The notes under the pieces are model-generated. The model ran no database searches and was not told the origin of the DNA. It worked only from the letters and a program-made list of their open reading frames with translations. From CAZXDS01 sp964639525 (GTDB lineage: Bacteria > Bacteroidota > Ignavibacteria > Ignavibacteriales > Melioribacteraceae): a DNA stretch of 27,611 nt. The position numbers and the translations under genes are program-made. Shown piece after piece: positions 9,207-16,126 of this stretch (its first letter is position 1; every line of letters starts with the position of its first letter). The DNA lies in NCBI GenBank assembly GCA_964639525.1, contig CAZXDS010000021.1, positions 1-27,611 on the forward strand, in the 5' to 3' direction.

Positions 9207-10601
9207 CTACTTCTCATAAATAATCTTTATCGTTTTAGAAATTGTGCCGGCTTTTAATTGTGCATAGTAAATACCCGAAGATAATCCGCCTGCTGCGGAT
9301 TGTGCGTCAAAATATACTTGATATTCGCCTTTTGCCAAATTATTATTTACCAATACTGCCACTTCCTTTCCAACTGCGTTATAAATTTTTATGCTTGCCT
9401 TTGCATCCTCTGGTAGCGTAAAATTAATAACTGTGGATGGATTAAACGGATTGGGATAATTTGCCAACTTAAATTTTAATATTGAATTTGCAGCAGTATT
9501 ACCTGAACCGCTTTTATAAATAGGACCGTCTCCGGTTACTATTAGCGTATCAGACGGGATAGTTTCATAACCGATTGGTGTGTTATTTACAAGCATTTCA
9601 GTAGTTACATTGTAATGATACTTTGCGTTTCCAAATTTTTGCTTTGTAACTTCATTATCCGTCCATGTAGTGCTTGTTGTTGAACCTATTAATTTATAAG
9701 AATAAATACCATCATTATCTTCCAAGGCACGATAAATATGATAAGACTCGGCATTCGTTACTTGATCCCAAATAAGAGTTGGATGTGAGTTGTAGCCACC
9801 TGTTATATGAAAATTTTGAGGAACTTCTTGAGATAAATATGTGAAATCCAAAGTTTCTGTTGGACCTGTTACCCCTTTTAATTCCCAATATCTCACTGTC
9901 TGATGTTCAGATATTTGTCTAAATATTCCATCACCAACGTTAATTTTAAAAGAGCCTTCCTTTCCAGTCCAACTTCCATTGCCATTTTTAATTGGCATGT
10001 CAAATTTAATCCAAATATCTATATTATGAATACCAACTGGCTGATAATATCCCAATTGAGAATCTCTGCAATCTAAATAAAAGTAACCAACACTAGTTGT
10101 ATCAAAATCCTGGATTTCATCATGATAACTCAATACTTCAATAGATAATTTATAAATTCCATCAGCAAAATCATCTAACTGAGATGATATATTCTCGTTT
10201 TGAAATTCAAAACCATACCAGGCATGCAAAGTTTCTTGCGCCCTATAATCAGTTGAGATCCAAAAGCTTTGTGTCCACATATCATCAAAAAAAGAATCCA
10301 AACCATCTGGTATTTGAGTATATATTTGTTTTGGGAAAAAGAGATCAGAATACACGTTTCCATTGTTTTCTCTGGTAAATCCACCAACTCCATCTTGCAC
10401 CCAGTAATCTCCAATAGCTTCCATATGAACTCTAATTCCTAAAACGTTTGCTTGGTTTGGATATTGCCAGTCAATAAAATTTCCGTAACCAAATATACAA
10501 GTATAAATTTCCGGACCATTGCCTGAGCCCCAACTGGGATCGTACGGTTGCCCGAATAAATTTACCGCACTAATTAAAACAAGTAGAATAATCTTTTTCA
10601 T
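9207..10601 (-). CDS. T9SS-exported protein with a fibronectin III-like domain
   Basis: This 464-aa protein begins with a signal peptide (MKKIILLVLISAVNLFGQ, cleavage near residue 17). It is preceded by a strong Shine-Dalgarno site (AAAGGAGG, five bases before the ATG), which fixes the start. The N-terminal 250 residues match no family I recognise; they are rich in Tyr, Trp and Asp and look like a beta-sandwich. Residues of about 265-355 resemble a fibronectin type III domain (PTLIWDQVTNAESYHIYRAL ... STTWTDNEV). From about residue 380 there is a classic T9SS type A sorting domain (NYPNPFNPSTVINFTLP ... GIYYAQLKAG ... KTIKIIYEK). The product should be secreted or anchored to the outer surface. 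It is transcribed away from the radical SAM gene and in the same direction as the propeller-like gene, which starts 150 bp downstream beyond a palindromic spacer. Confidence 0.87.
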   Translation of the reverse strand: MKKIILLVLISAVNLFGQPYDPSWGSGNGPEIYTCIFGYGNFIDWQYPNQANVLGIRVHMEAIGDYWVQDGVGGFTRENNGNVYSDLFFPKQIYTQIPDGLDSFFDDMWTQSFWISTDYRAQETLHAWYGFEFQNENISSQLDDFADGIYKLSIEVLSYHDEIQDFDTTSVGYFYLDCRDSQLGYYQPVGIHNIDIWIKFDMPIKNGNGSWTGKEGSFKINVGDGIFRQISEHQTVRYWELKGVTGPTETLDFTYLSQEVPQNFHITGGYNSHPTLIWDQVTNAESYHIYRALEDNDGIYSYKLIGSTTSTTWTDNEVTKQKFGNAKYHYNVTTEMLVNNTPIGYETIPSDTLIVTGDGPIYKSGSGNTAANSILKFKLANYPNPFNPSTVINFTLPEDAKASIKIYNAVGKEVAVLVNNNLAKGEYQVYFDAQSAAGGLSSGIYYAQLKAGTISKTIKIIYEK

Positions 10602-10669
10602 TACAGCCTCCTTTTGTGATATGTAAAATTAATTGACGCTGATACATAAAAAAAAAACAGAAATGCAAG

Positions 10670-10698
10670 TTTGAAATTTAATTTTTTAAGTATCTTTG
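10670..10698 (+). promoter_or_regulatory. Bacteroidetes-type promoter (TTTG / TATCTTTG) for the radical SAM gene
   Basis: TTTG at 10670-10673 and TATCTTTG at 10691-10698 are separated by 17 bp, matching the -33 TTTG and -7 TAnnTTTG pattern of primary-sigma promoters in Bacteroidetes relatives. It reads toward the gene at 10804 and would give a leader of about 95 nt that contains the inverted repeat at 10728-10785. Confidence 0.5.
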
Positions 10699-10727
10699 TT
10701 AGAATAATTTTTGTTTTTAGAAGCAGC

Positions 10728-10785
10728 TGGCAACCTTCGAGGTCAGGAGATAAAAAATGGGAAGTAGTGACCTCGAAGGTTCCCA
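10728..10785. repeat. 18-bp inverted repeat in the divergent intergenic region
   Basis: The arms 10728-10745 and 10768-10785 are reverse complements at 17 of 18 positions, including a perfect 14-bp core (AACCTTCGAGGTCA), with a 22-nt spacer. Each arm is itself quasi-palindromic (ACCT-TCG-AGGT), a layout typical of REP-like repeats. The two flanking genes point away from it, so it is not a terminator for either. If the promoter at 10670-10698 is used, the repeat would fold as a leader hairpin ahead of the radical SAM gene, with its Shine-Dalgarno site just beyond. Confidence 0.65.
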
Positions 10786-10803
10786 TCAATCATAAGGGAA
10801 AAT

Positions 10804-11646
10804 TTGAATTTTACAAATACAAATAATGCCGAATACGGTGCGTGGATTCACTGGAATGTTACCGGAAAGTGCAACTTTGACTGTGAGTATTGTTTCGGGC
10901 ATTCTGCAGTGGGCTCGCAGAAAGTAAGTAGTATTGATATTGATAAATTTTTAACAACGTTGAATAAAACGGGCAAAATATTCCGCATTAGTTTTACCGG
11001 AGGAGAACCGTTTTTGGTGCCGAATTTTGTTGATGCTTGTGCTGCAATTACCGGGCAGCATTTTATTTCGATAAACACTCATTTATCATCAAATAAAATT
11101 AATGAGTTTGCAAATCGAATTTCTCCGGAAAGAGTTTTGTTTATCCAAGCATCGCTGCATTTTGAAGAATTGGAAAAGAAAAATTTCACAAAAAGATACA
11201 TTGACAATTATCATTTACTTAAAGAACTAAAATTTAATATATTTGCCGAAGCTGTTGCGTATCCGCCGATTATTAAAAGATTGAACGAATACAGAAATTA
11301 TTTTTCTCTTGAAGGAATTCATTTTAGCTTTGGTGCGTTTACAGGAACTTATAACGGAAATAAATATCCCGAATCTTATTCCGATGAAGAACTAATGATT
11401 TTCGGGTTATCAAAAAACGAACAGAACAAATTTTACCAAAAAGGAAATACTTGCAACGCCGGTTATAATGTGTTCGCTGCGTTTTCAAACGGCAATGTGT
11501 TCCCGTGTTTTCAAATAAAGCAAAAAACAGGCAATATTTACGAAGATATTTATTTCGGTAATTCAATAATAAAATGCCCTGCAAAATATTGCGGCTGTCC
11601 ACTTAATGTTTATGATGAATATTTGTTTAAGAATGCTGTCCGTTAG
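10804..11646 (+). CDS. Radical SAM protein with a shortened SPASM-like C-terminus
   Basis: This 280-aa protein has the radical SAM cluster motif CxxxCxxC at C23, C27 and C30 (GKCNFDCEYC) and the SAM-binding GGEP at 66-69, so it should bind a [4Fe-4S] cluster and cleave S-adenosylmethionine. Five more cysteines near the C-terminus (C217, C235 in GNVFPC, then C258, C263 and C265 in CPAKYCGCP) resemble a SPASM or Twitch domain that carries an auxiliary Fe-S cluster. Relatives modify peptides or proteins or make cofactors, but I cannot name a substrate. I see no convincing precursor peptide gene beside it. The start codon is TTG, supported by AAGGGA five to six bases upstream and by the motif's normal distance from the N-terminus. 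The gene stands alone: the upstream neighbour is divergent and the ATPase downstream is 104 bp away. Confidence 0.85.
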   Translation: MNFTNTNNAEYGAWIHWNVTGKCNFDCEYCFGHSAVGSQKVSSIDIDKFLTTLNKTGKIFRISFTGGEPFLVPNFVDACAAITGQHFISINTHLSSNKINEFANRISPERVLFIQASLHFEELEKKNFTKRYIDNYHLLKELKFNIFAEAVAYPPIIKRLNEYRNYFSLEGIHFSFGAFTGTYNGNKYPESYSDEELMIFGLSKNEQNKFYQKGNTCNAGYNVFAAFSNGNVFPCFQIKQKTGNIYEDIYFGNSIIKCPAKYCGCPLNVYDEYLFKNAVR

Positions 11647-11675
11647 TGCTGATAATATTGCAGGTGATGGCGACG

Positions 11676-11693
11676 ATATTTGTTTGCAAATAT
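11676..11693 (+). terminator. Weak hairpin after the radical SAM gene
   Basis: ATATTTG (11676-11682) and CAAATAT (11687-11693) form a 7-bp stem with a 4-nt loop 29 bp after the stop codon, followed by AATATTTTTC. The stem is AT-rich, so termination is only possible, not clear. Confidence 0.3.
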
Positions 11694-11750
11694 AATATTT
11701 TTCATTAAATTTCTTACTGTAATTAAAAATTTACTGGTAAATTTCATATT

Positions 11751-12884
11751 ATGATTAAAAGATTACTGAAAAAAAATATAAAACAAACCCTTTTTAAAGG
11801 AAAAACCATAATTCTGTATGGAGCACGGCAAGTAGGAAAAACAACTCTTGTACAGGAATTATTAAAAGATTATAATAATGATGGACGCTATCTTAACTGT
11901 GAGATATTTTCTGTAGAGCAGAATTTAACTGTTGCTGAACCGGACAAGCTGAAAGCTTTTCTTGGAGATTACAAATTGATCGTCCTCGACGAAGCACAAA
12001 ATTTACAAAATACCGGAAAAATACTAAAAATAATTACAGACTCACTTAAGGACTTACAAATTATTGCCACAGGTTCATCAAGTTTTGACCTTGCTAATAA
12101 GGCTGCTGAATCAATGACCGGAAGAGTTTTTACACACACACTTTTTCCGTTTTCCGTTTTGGAAATCAAAGAAGAGAGCGATTGGTTTCACGTTGATTCC
12201 GGATTAGAAAAGCTGCTTCGCTTCGGCTTGTATCCTGAGATTTATACTTCAAATGAAGAATTTGCCGAGATAAAATTAAAGGAATTGGCATCAAGTTATT
12301 TGTTCAAAGATTTGTTCAAACTTGAAGGAATAAAAAAATCAAATCTATTAAAAAATTTACTTATTTCCATAGCCTTACAACTTGGAAATGAGGTTAGTTA
12401 TTACGAACTAAGTTCGAAACTTGGTGTTAGCAGTTTAACTATTCAAAAATATTTGGACTTATTAGAGCAGAGTTTTATTATATTTAAATTAAATTCGTTT
12501 TCAAGAAATATTCGTAAGGAAATTACGAAATCATTTAAAGTTTATTTTTATGACAACGGAATAAGAAATGCACTCATTAATAATTTAAATCCGCTTTCTT
12601 TACGAAATGATGTAGGTGCATTGTGGGAAAATTTCTGTATTTCGGAAAGAATAAAATCAAATTCTTATAGCAGGCGGAATGTTAACAGTTACTTCTGGCG
12701 AACTTATGATAAAAAGGAAATTGATTATATTGAAGAAACTTCTGGCAGAATTACCGGTTATGAAATGAAATATTCGGAAAAACAAAAGTTTAAAATTCCA
12801 AAAGATTTTAAAGAAACTTATAATGCTGATGTTTACAAAATTGATAAAAGCAACTATTGGAAATTTTTTGAACTAAAAGTATAA
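11751..12884 (+). CDS. AAA-family ATPase with DUF4143 C-terminal domain
   Basis: This 377-aa protein belongs to the common AAA_14/DUF4143 family. The Walker A motif is GARQVGKT (24-31), Walker B is IVLDEAQ (D80, E81), and IIATGSSS serves as the sensor strand. The middle, about 190-250, contains a winged-helix-like segment (ELSSKLGVSSLTIQKYLDLL). The C-terminal part has a PD-(D/E)xK-like arrangement (KEIDYIEE ... ITGYEMKYS). Members are widespread, often single genes, sometimes horizontally acquired. Their cellular role is not established, though links to defence or DNA-associated functions have been suggested. The length and domain order are normal, so it appears intact. No Shine-Dalgarno site is evident. 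Neighbours give no functional clue. Confidence 0.88.
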   Translation: MIKRLLKKNIKQTLFKGKTIILYGARQVGKTTLVQELLKDYNNDGRYLNCEIFSVEQNLTVAEPDKLKAFLGDYKLIVLDEAQNLQNTGKILKIITDSLKDLQIIATGSSSFDLANKAAESMTGRVFTHTLFPFSVLEIKEESDWFHVDSGLEKLLRFGLYPEIYTSNEEFAEIKLKELASSYLFKDLFKLEGIKKSNLLKNLLISIALQLGNEVSYYELSSKLGVSSLTIQKYLDLLEQSFIIFKLNSFSRNIRKEITKSFKVYFYDNGIRNALINNLNPLSLRNDVGALWENFCISERIKSNSYSRRNVNSYFWRTYDKKEIDYIEETSGRITGYEMKYSEKQKFKIPKDFKETYNADVYKIDKSNYWKFFELKV

Positions 12885-12947
12885 AAAATAATATTAATAT
12901 TTCAGAATTTAGGTAAGTTGTAATTCGAAATAAGAATGGCTTCAATT

Positions 12948-13406
12948 ATGAACAACAAACTACTATACACATATTTTTCAGATGACGACTTTTTGCGCAT
13001 TTCCAACAAAATTCAGGAAATGGAAAAAATCACTTCGGGTGAAATCCGCGTTAGTTTTAAGGAAACAAAACCTGCTTTCAAAAAGAAAAATTCCATTCGC
13101 AGTTTGGCTGAAGAAGAATTTGCAAAACTCGGAATGGCGGAAACAAGAGACAAAACCGGCATATTGATTTTTGTTCTGCTAAAAGAACGCCAATTTTACA
13201 TACTTGCCGACTCGGGTATTAACGAAAAAGTTGAGCAAACTGTTTGGGATTCAGTTCGAAACAATATGCAGAACGAATTTAAAAACGGCAATTATTTATT
13301 GGGAATTTTATCGGCAGTAGAGCAGGTTGGTAAAATATTAAGCAAGCATTTCCCAATTAAATCGGATGATACAAACGAACTTTCGAACAAAGTTGTAATT
13401 GATTAA
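12948..13406 (+). CDS. Small TPM-domain protein
   Basis: The protein has 152 aa from the chosen start. An in-frame ATG four codons upstream (12936) is possible, but the family usually begins directly with residues like MNNKLLYTYFSDDD. It matches the TPM domain (TPM_phosphatase family) through the ITSGEIRVSF strand, the AEEEFAKLGM.ETRDKTGILIFVLLKERQFYILAD core and the later helix with GNYLLGILSAVEQVG. Many relatives have an N-terminal signal or a C-terminal membrane segment; this one has neither and is presumably cytoplasmic. Some TPM proteins act in photosystem repair as phosphatases, but the bacterial stand-alone forms have no settled function. It lies 63 bp after the ATPase gene in the same direction and may be co-transcribed. 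Confidence 0.75.
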   Translation: MNNKLLYTYFSDDDFLRISNKIQEMEKITSGEIRVSFKETKPAFKKKNSIRSLAEEEFAKLGMAETRDKTGILIFVLLKERQFYILADSGINEKVEQTVWDSVRNNMQNEFKNGNYLLGILSAVEQVGKILSKHFPIKSDDTNELSNKVVID

Positions 13407-13543
13407 ATTTTAAATATTGTAGTTTTGATATTGTTATAGTGTAATGCTTTCCGCACGAACAACTTTAACAATAACGATTAAAACCGGTGAAATTTCAATA
13501 AAAATAGAGCCAAAATATTATTTAAATAATTACACGAATATTT

Positions 13544-13595
13544 TTGCTTATAAGCAATAATTATAGCTATGTTTTTTGCTTTAAAGCAAAGATAG
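13544..13595. terminator. Two adjacent palindromes between convergent genes
   Basis: The 262-bp gap between the TPM gene and the convergent permease gene holds two perfect palindromes with the same TTGCTT...AAGCAA edges: 13544-13557 (TTGCTTATAAGCAA) and 13575-13590 (TTTGCTTTAAAGCAAA). CTAT/ATAG flanks at 13567-13570 and 13592-13595 can extend the second. The second is preceded by a T-run on the plus strand, so on the minus strand the hairpin is followed by A-rich, not T-rich, sequence. A bidirectional terminator is the simplest reading. The remainder of the gap shows nothing recognisable. Confidence 0.4.
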
Positions 13596-13668
13596 TAGAA
13601 CAAAATTTCTAAGGGATAATCTCTCCGTAATTCCAAATCCGGCAACTGCCTGATGAGAAATATTTTGA

Positions 13669-14568
13669 TTATTTGAATCTTATTAATTTAATATTGATGT
13701 GCTGAAATAGTATACCGCCAATTATCAAAACCAAACCAATAACAGACGAAAGTAAAATTTTTTCTTTTAATACAACGGCAATAATCATAAAAGAAATAAA
13801 CGGCGAGAGATAAGCCAATGTTGATGTTTTCGCTTTGTTGTTGCTCAACTCAAGTGCTTTAAGCCAAAGGAAAAACGTGATTCCCATTTCAAAAAGTCCG
13901 GCGTAAACCGCACCGAATATGTAAATTTTTTCCGCTATATGAAAAGAACCGAATAGAAAAATATATACAGCGGTATAAATTGTGCCGAAGAAAAAGCCGC
14001 CGAAAAGTTTAACGGAGTTTTCTCTTTTGTCTTTAAGATTAATAATCCAGAATGCCGCCCATACAAATGCACTGGAAAGTGCAAGAATATCGCCGAGTAA
14101 ACTGCTGAAACGAATATCGGAAAAATTTCCTTTAGTAATAATTACAAATACACCGGCAAAAGCAATCAGCATTCCAACAATTGTATTAGCCTTCATTTTC
14201 TGTTTGAACACAATTGCCGATAAAACTGCAATGGCAATTGGCCAGGTAAAATTAACTGCCTGTGCTTCCTGTGCCGGCAGTAGCGAATACGCTTTGAATA
14301 AAATTAAATAATAAAAAAAAGGATTGAGGAAACCCATTAAAGCATTTCGCGGTAAATCTTTAAACTTAAATACTTTATAATATTTAATGTTTTTTTGAAA
14401 TAGAACAAATACCAAAAGAACGCCGGTACTTGTTGCCGATGCGAAAAACAAAAGCTGTGCAAATGTTAATCCGCGTAAACTAATCTTAAATGCCGAAGCA
14501 ACCGTTGACCAAAGTGCTACGGCGCCGAGCGCATAGAAAAATGATTTTTTATTGTTGCTGATTTTCAT
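13669..14568 (-). CDS. EamA/DMT-superfamily permease
   Basis: This 299-aa protein is almost entirely hydrophobic, with about ten predicted membrane helices in two homologous halves, the normal build of two EamA domains. The first half starts with FFYALGAVALWSTVASAFKI and includes the typical PAQEAQAVNFTWPIAIAVLS segment. The second half starts near LGDILALSSAFVWAAFWII and ends in LLSSVIGLVLIIGGILFQ. Members are inner-membrane drug/metabolite transporters that often export amino acids, purines or other small metabolites. The substrate cannot be read from the sequence. Length is normal and no residues appear missing. It is transcribed alone on the minus strand, convergent with the TPM gene and divergent from the Fic gene. 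Confidence 0.88.
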   Translation of the reverse strand: MKISNNKKSFFYALGAVALWSTVASAFKISLRGLTFAQLLFFASATSTGVLLVFVLFQKNIKYYKVFKFKDLPRNALMGFLNPFFYYLILFKAYSLLPAQEAQAVNFTWPIAIAVLSAIVFKQKMKANTIVGMLIAFAGVFVIITKGNFSDIRFSSLLGDILALSSAFVWAAFWIINLKDKRENSVKLFGGFFFGTIYTAVYIFLFGSFHIAEKIYIFGAVYAGLFEMGITFFLWLKALELSNNKAKTSTLAYLSPFISFMIIAVVLKEKILLSSVIGLVLIIGGILFQHINIKLIRFK

Positions 14569-14781
14569 ACGGATAAAATTACTTAAAAAATAAATTAAGT
14601 GGGGAATAATAACTTTTAATTGACAGTAGTATTTATCTAATATTTTTTATTTTCCCAAATGTAAAACGTTGTTACGTAATAAACGAGAAAAATTTAACTT
14701 CTCTTTCCTGTTAACCTGACTCTCTATTTACAGATGTAATAATTTATTAAGAATTTGGAGCTCATTATAACGCAGAATACG

Positions 14782-14837
14782 GCTCAACTTATTAGATTAA
14801 TTGAGCTAAAAACAATATCTTTGTGAGCTAAAAGGAG
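14782..14837 (+). promoter_or_regulatory. Fic gene promoter with flanking repeats and ribosome binding site
   Basis: TATCTTTG at 14816-14823 matches the -7 box TAnnTTTG; no good -33 element is visible. It is bracketed by direct repeats GAGCTAAAA at 14803-14811 and 14825-14833, exactly 22 bp apart, about two helical turns. GCTCAA (14782-14787) and TTGAGC (14801-14806) form an inverted repeat around a 13-bp spacer. The Shine-Dalgarno site AAAGGAG (14831-14837) sits five bases before the ATG. The repeats could be an operator for the winged-helix N-terminus of the Fic protein itself; that is inference. Confidence 0.5.
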
Positions 14838-14842
14838 CAAAT

Positions 14843-15883
14843 ATGTTTACACAAAGAGAATCTAAAATAATTGATTTTATAAAAAATCATGCTGAATGTT
14901 CCTCAAAAGAGATATTTGACAATATTTCTTCTAAAATAAGCTATGCAACTCTTAAGCGTGCATTAAAAAAATTAATTGCCGCAAATTACATTAAGACCTT
15001 AGGGAAAGGAAAAGGGACAAGATATTTAATTTCACCGACTTACGAACTGATTCAACCTATTAATATTGAAAAATACTACGAAAAGGAAATTGATGAAAGA
15101 AAAATAAAGGAAAATTTTAATTCTCTTATTATTACCGAAGTTTTAAGCAAACATAGTGTCTTTACAAAAATAGAATTAAAAAAATTAGCAGAACTTCAAA
15201 ACAAATACAAAACAAATATTGCTCAGCTTTCAGAAAATGAATACAAAAAGGAGCTTGAAAGATTAGCGATTGATTTAAGCTGGAAATCTTCTCAGATTGA
15301 AGGGAATACATATTCACTTTTGGAAACTGAAAGATTGTTGAAAGAAAAAGAAACAGCATCCGGAAAGACGAAAGAGGAGGCAATTATGATTTTGAATCAT
15401 AAAGATGCTTTGGATTTTATAATTACTAATATAGATTATTTAAATCCACTTTCTGTTTCTAAGATTGAAGATATTCATAGTATTTTAGTAAAAGAACTTG
15501 CGGTTCAACGAAATCTCAGAAAAAAACGGGTAGGTATTTCAGGAACCAATTATCGCCCCCTTGATAATGAATTTCAAATATTTGAAGCTTTAAAGAACAC
15601 TTGTAATGTGATAAATAACAAAGAAAATGTGTTTGAAAAGGCTTTACTAACTTTGGTCTTAATCTCATACATTCAACCATTTATGGACGGGAATAAAAGG
15701 ACAGCAAGGATAGTAAGCAATGCTATCCTAATTAATAATAATTATTGTCCCTTATCTTTCCGAACAGTTGATTCGATTGATTACAAGAAAGCAATGCTGC
15801 TATTTTATGAACAAAATAATATTTCGAATTTCAAAGATATTTTTGTAAATCAATTTGAATTTGCAGTAAATACATATTTTTAG
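14843..15883 (+). CDS. Winged-helix Fic-domain protein with a Gln in place of the catalytic His
   Basis: This 346-aa protein has an N-terminal winged-helix DNA-binding region (about 1-70, with SYATLKRALKKLIAANYIKT as the likely recognition part), then a Fic N-terminal helix bundle and the Fic core. The inhibitory motif [S/T]xxxE[G/N] is present as SSQIEGN (S149, E153), as in Fic proteins that carry their own brake. The catalytic loop reads Q278-PFMDGNKRTA-R289. The usual pattern is HPFx(D/E)GNGRxxR, so the His that acts as general base in AMPylation is Gln here, and GNGR is GNKR, as in the Doc branch. ATP or nucleotide binding may survive, but normal AMP transfer is doubtful. Nothing suggests frameshift or truncation. 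Ribosome binding is strong and no antitoxin gene sits beside it. A regulatory or nucleotide-sensing transcription factor is one possibility. Confidence 0.85.
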   Translation: MFTQRESKIIDFIKNHAECSSKEIFDNISSKISYATLKRALKKLIAANYIKTLGKGKGTRYLISPTYELIQPINIEKYYEKEIDERKIKENFNSLIITEVLSKHSVFTKIELKKLAELQNKYKTNIAQLSENEYKKELERLAIDLSWKSSQIEGNTYSLLETERLLKEKETASGKTKEEAIMILNHKDALDFIITNIDYLNPLSVSKIEDIHSILVKELAVQRNLRKKRVGISGTNYRPLDNEFQIFEALKNTCNVINNKENVFEKALLTLVLISYIQPFMDGNKRTARIVSNAILINNNYCPLSFRTVDSIDYKKAMLLFYEQNNISNFKDIFVNQFEFAVNTYF

Positions 15884-16126
15884 ATAAAGGAAAAACGAGC
15901 TGCAATGAAGTGTTTGCAGTCCGCTTCAGTAATGTTGTAATATAGGATTGTTTACGTTTTGAAATAGCTTACTTCAGTACCAGTGTAAAAACTTATATTC
16001 TTAGAAAGAAATAAACACATAATTGAAACATTTTTAATTCCGTTCTGTATTATCAATCCAAAAGAAAAAAATTTGATTATTTACCTAATTGTGATTAAGA
16101 TTAGATAATTAAAAAGAGGTATTAAA
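15884..16126. other. Intergenic region between the Fic gene and clpB
   Basis: These 243 bp hold no credible gene. Near the left end, CTGCAA/TTGCAG (15900-15905 and 15914-15919) and TGAAG/CTTCA (15906-15910 and 15924-15928) form two overlapping, mutually exclusive small stems without a T-run. No CIRCE-type or other known heat-shock operator is visible before clpB. The AGAGG before clpB at 16115-16119 is its ribosome binding site. Confidence 0.4.

Noticed and set aside
10601..10789. A 62-aa minus-strand open frame over the divergent intergenic region
   Set aside because: It runs through the inverted repeat and the promoter, has low-complexity sequence with no family features, and abuts the well-supported start of the secreted-protein gene.
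11666..11707. A possible 13-codon peptide gene after the radical SAM gene, considered as a precursor peptide
   Set aside because: It lacks a ribosome binding site and a leader-core layout and overlaps a hairpin; nothing suggests a modified peptide.
13982..14311. A 109-aa plus-strand open frame opposite the permease gene
   Set aside because: The permease on the other strand explains the region; the plus-strand product resembles no family.
14843..15883. A Fic/antitoxin toxin module
   Set aside because: No small antitoxin gene is adjacent, the protein carries its own inhibitory motif, and the catalytic His is missing.
16073..16101. A TTGATT-N17-TAAGAT sigma-70-like promoter before clpB
   Set aside because: The match is partial, the region is AT-rich and this phylum group mainly uses a different consensus, so it could easily be chance.
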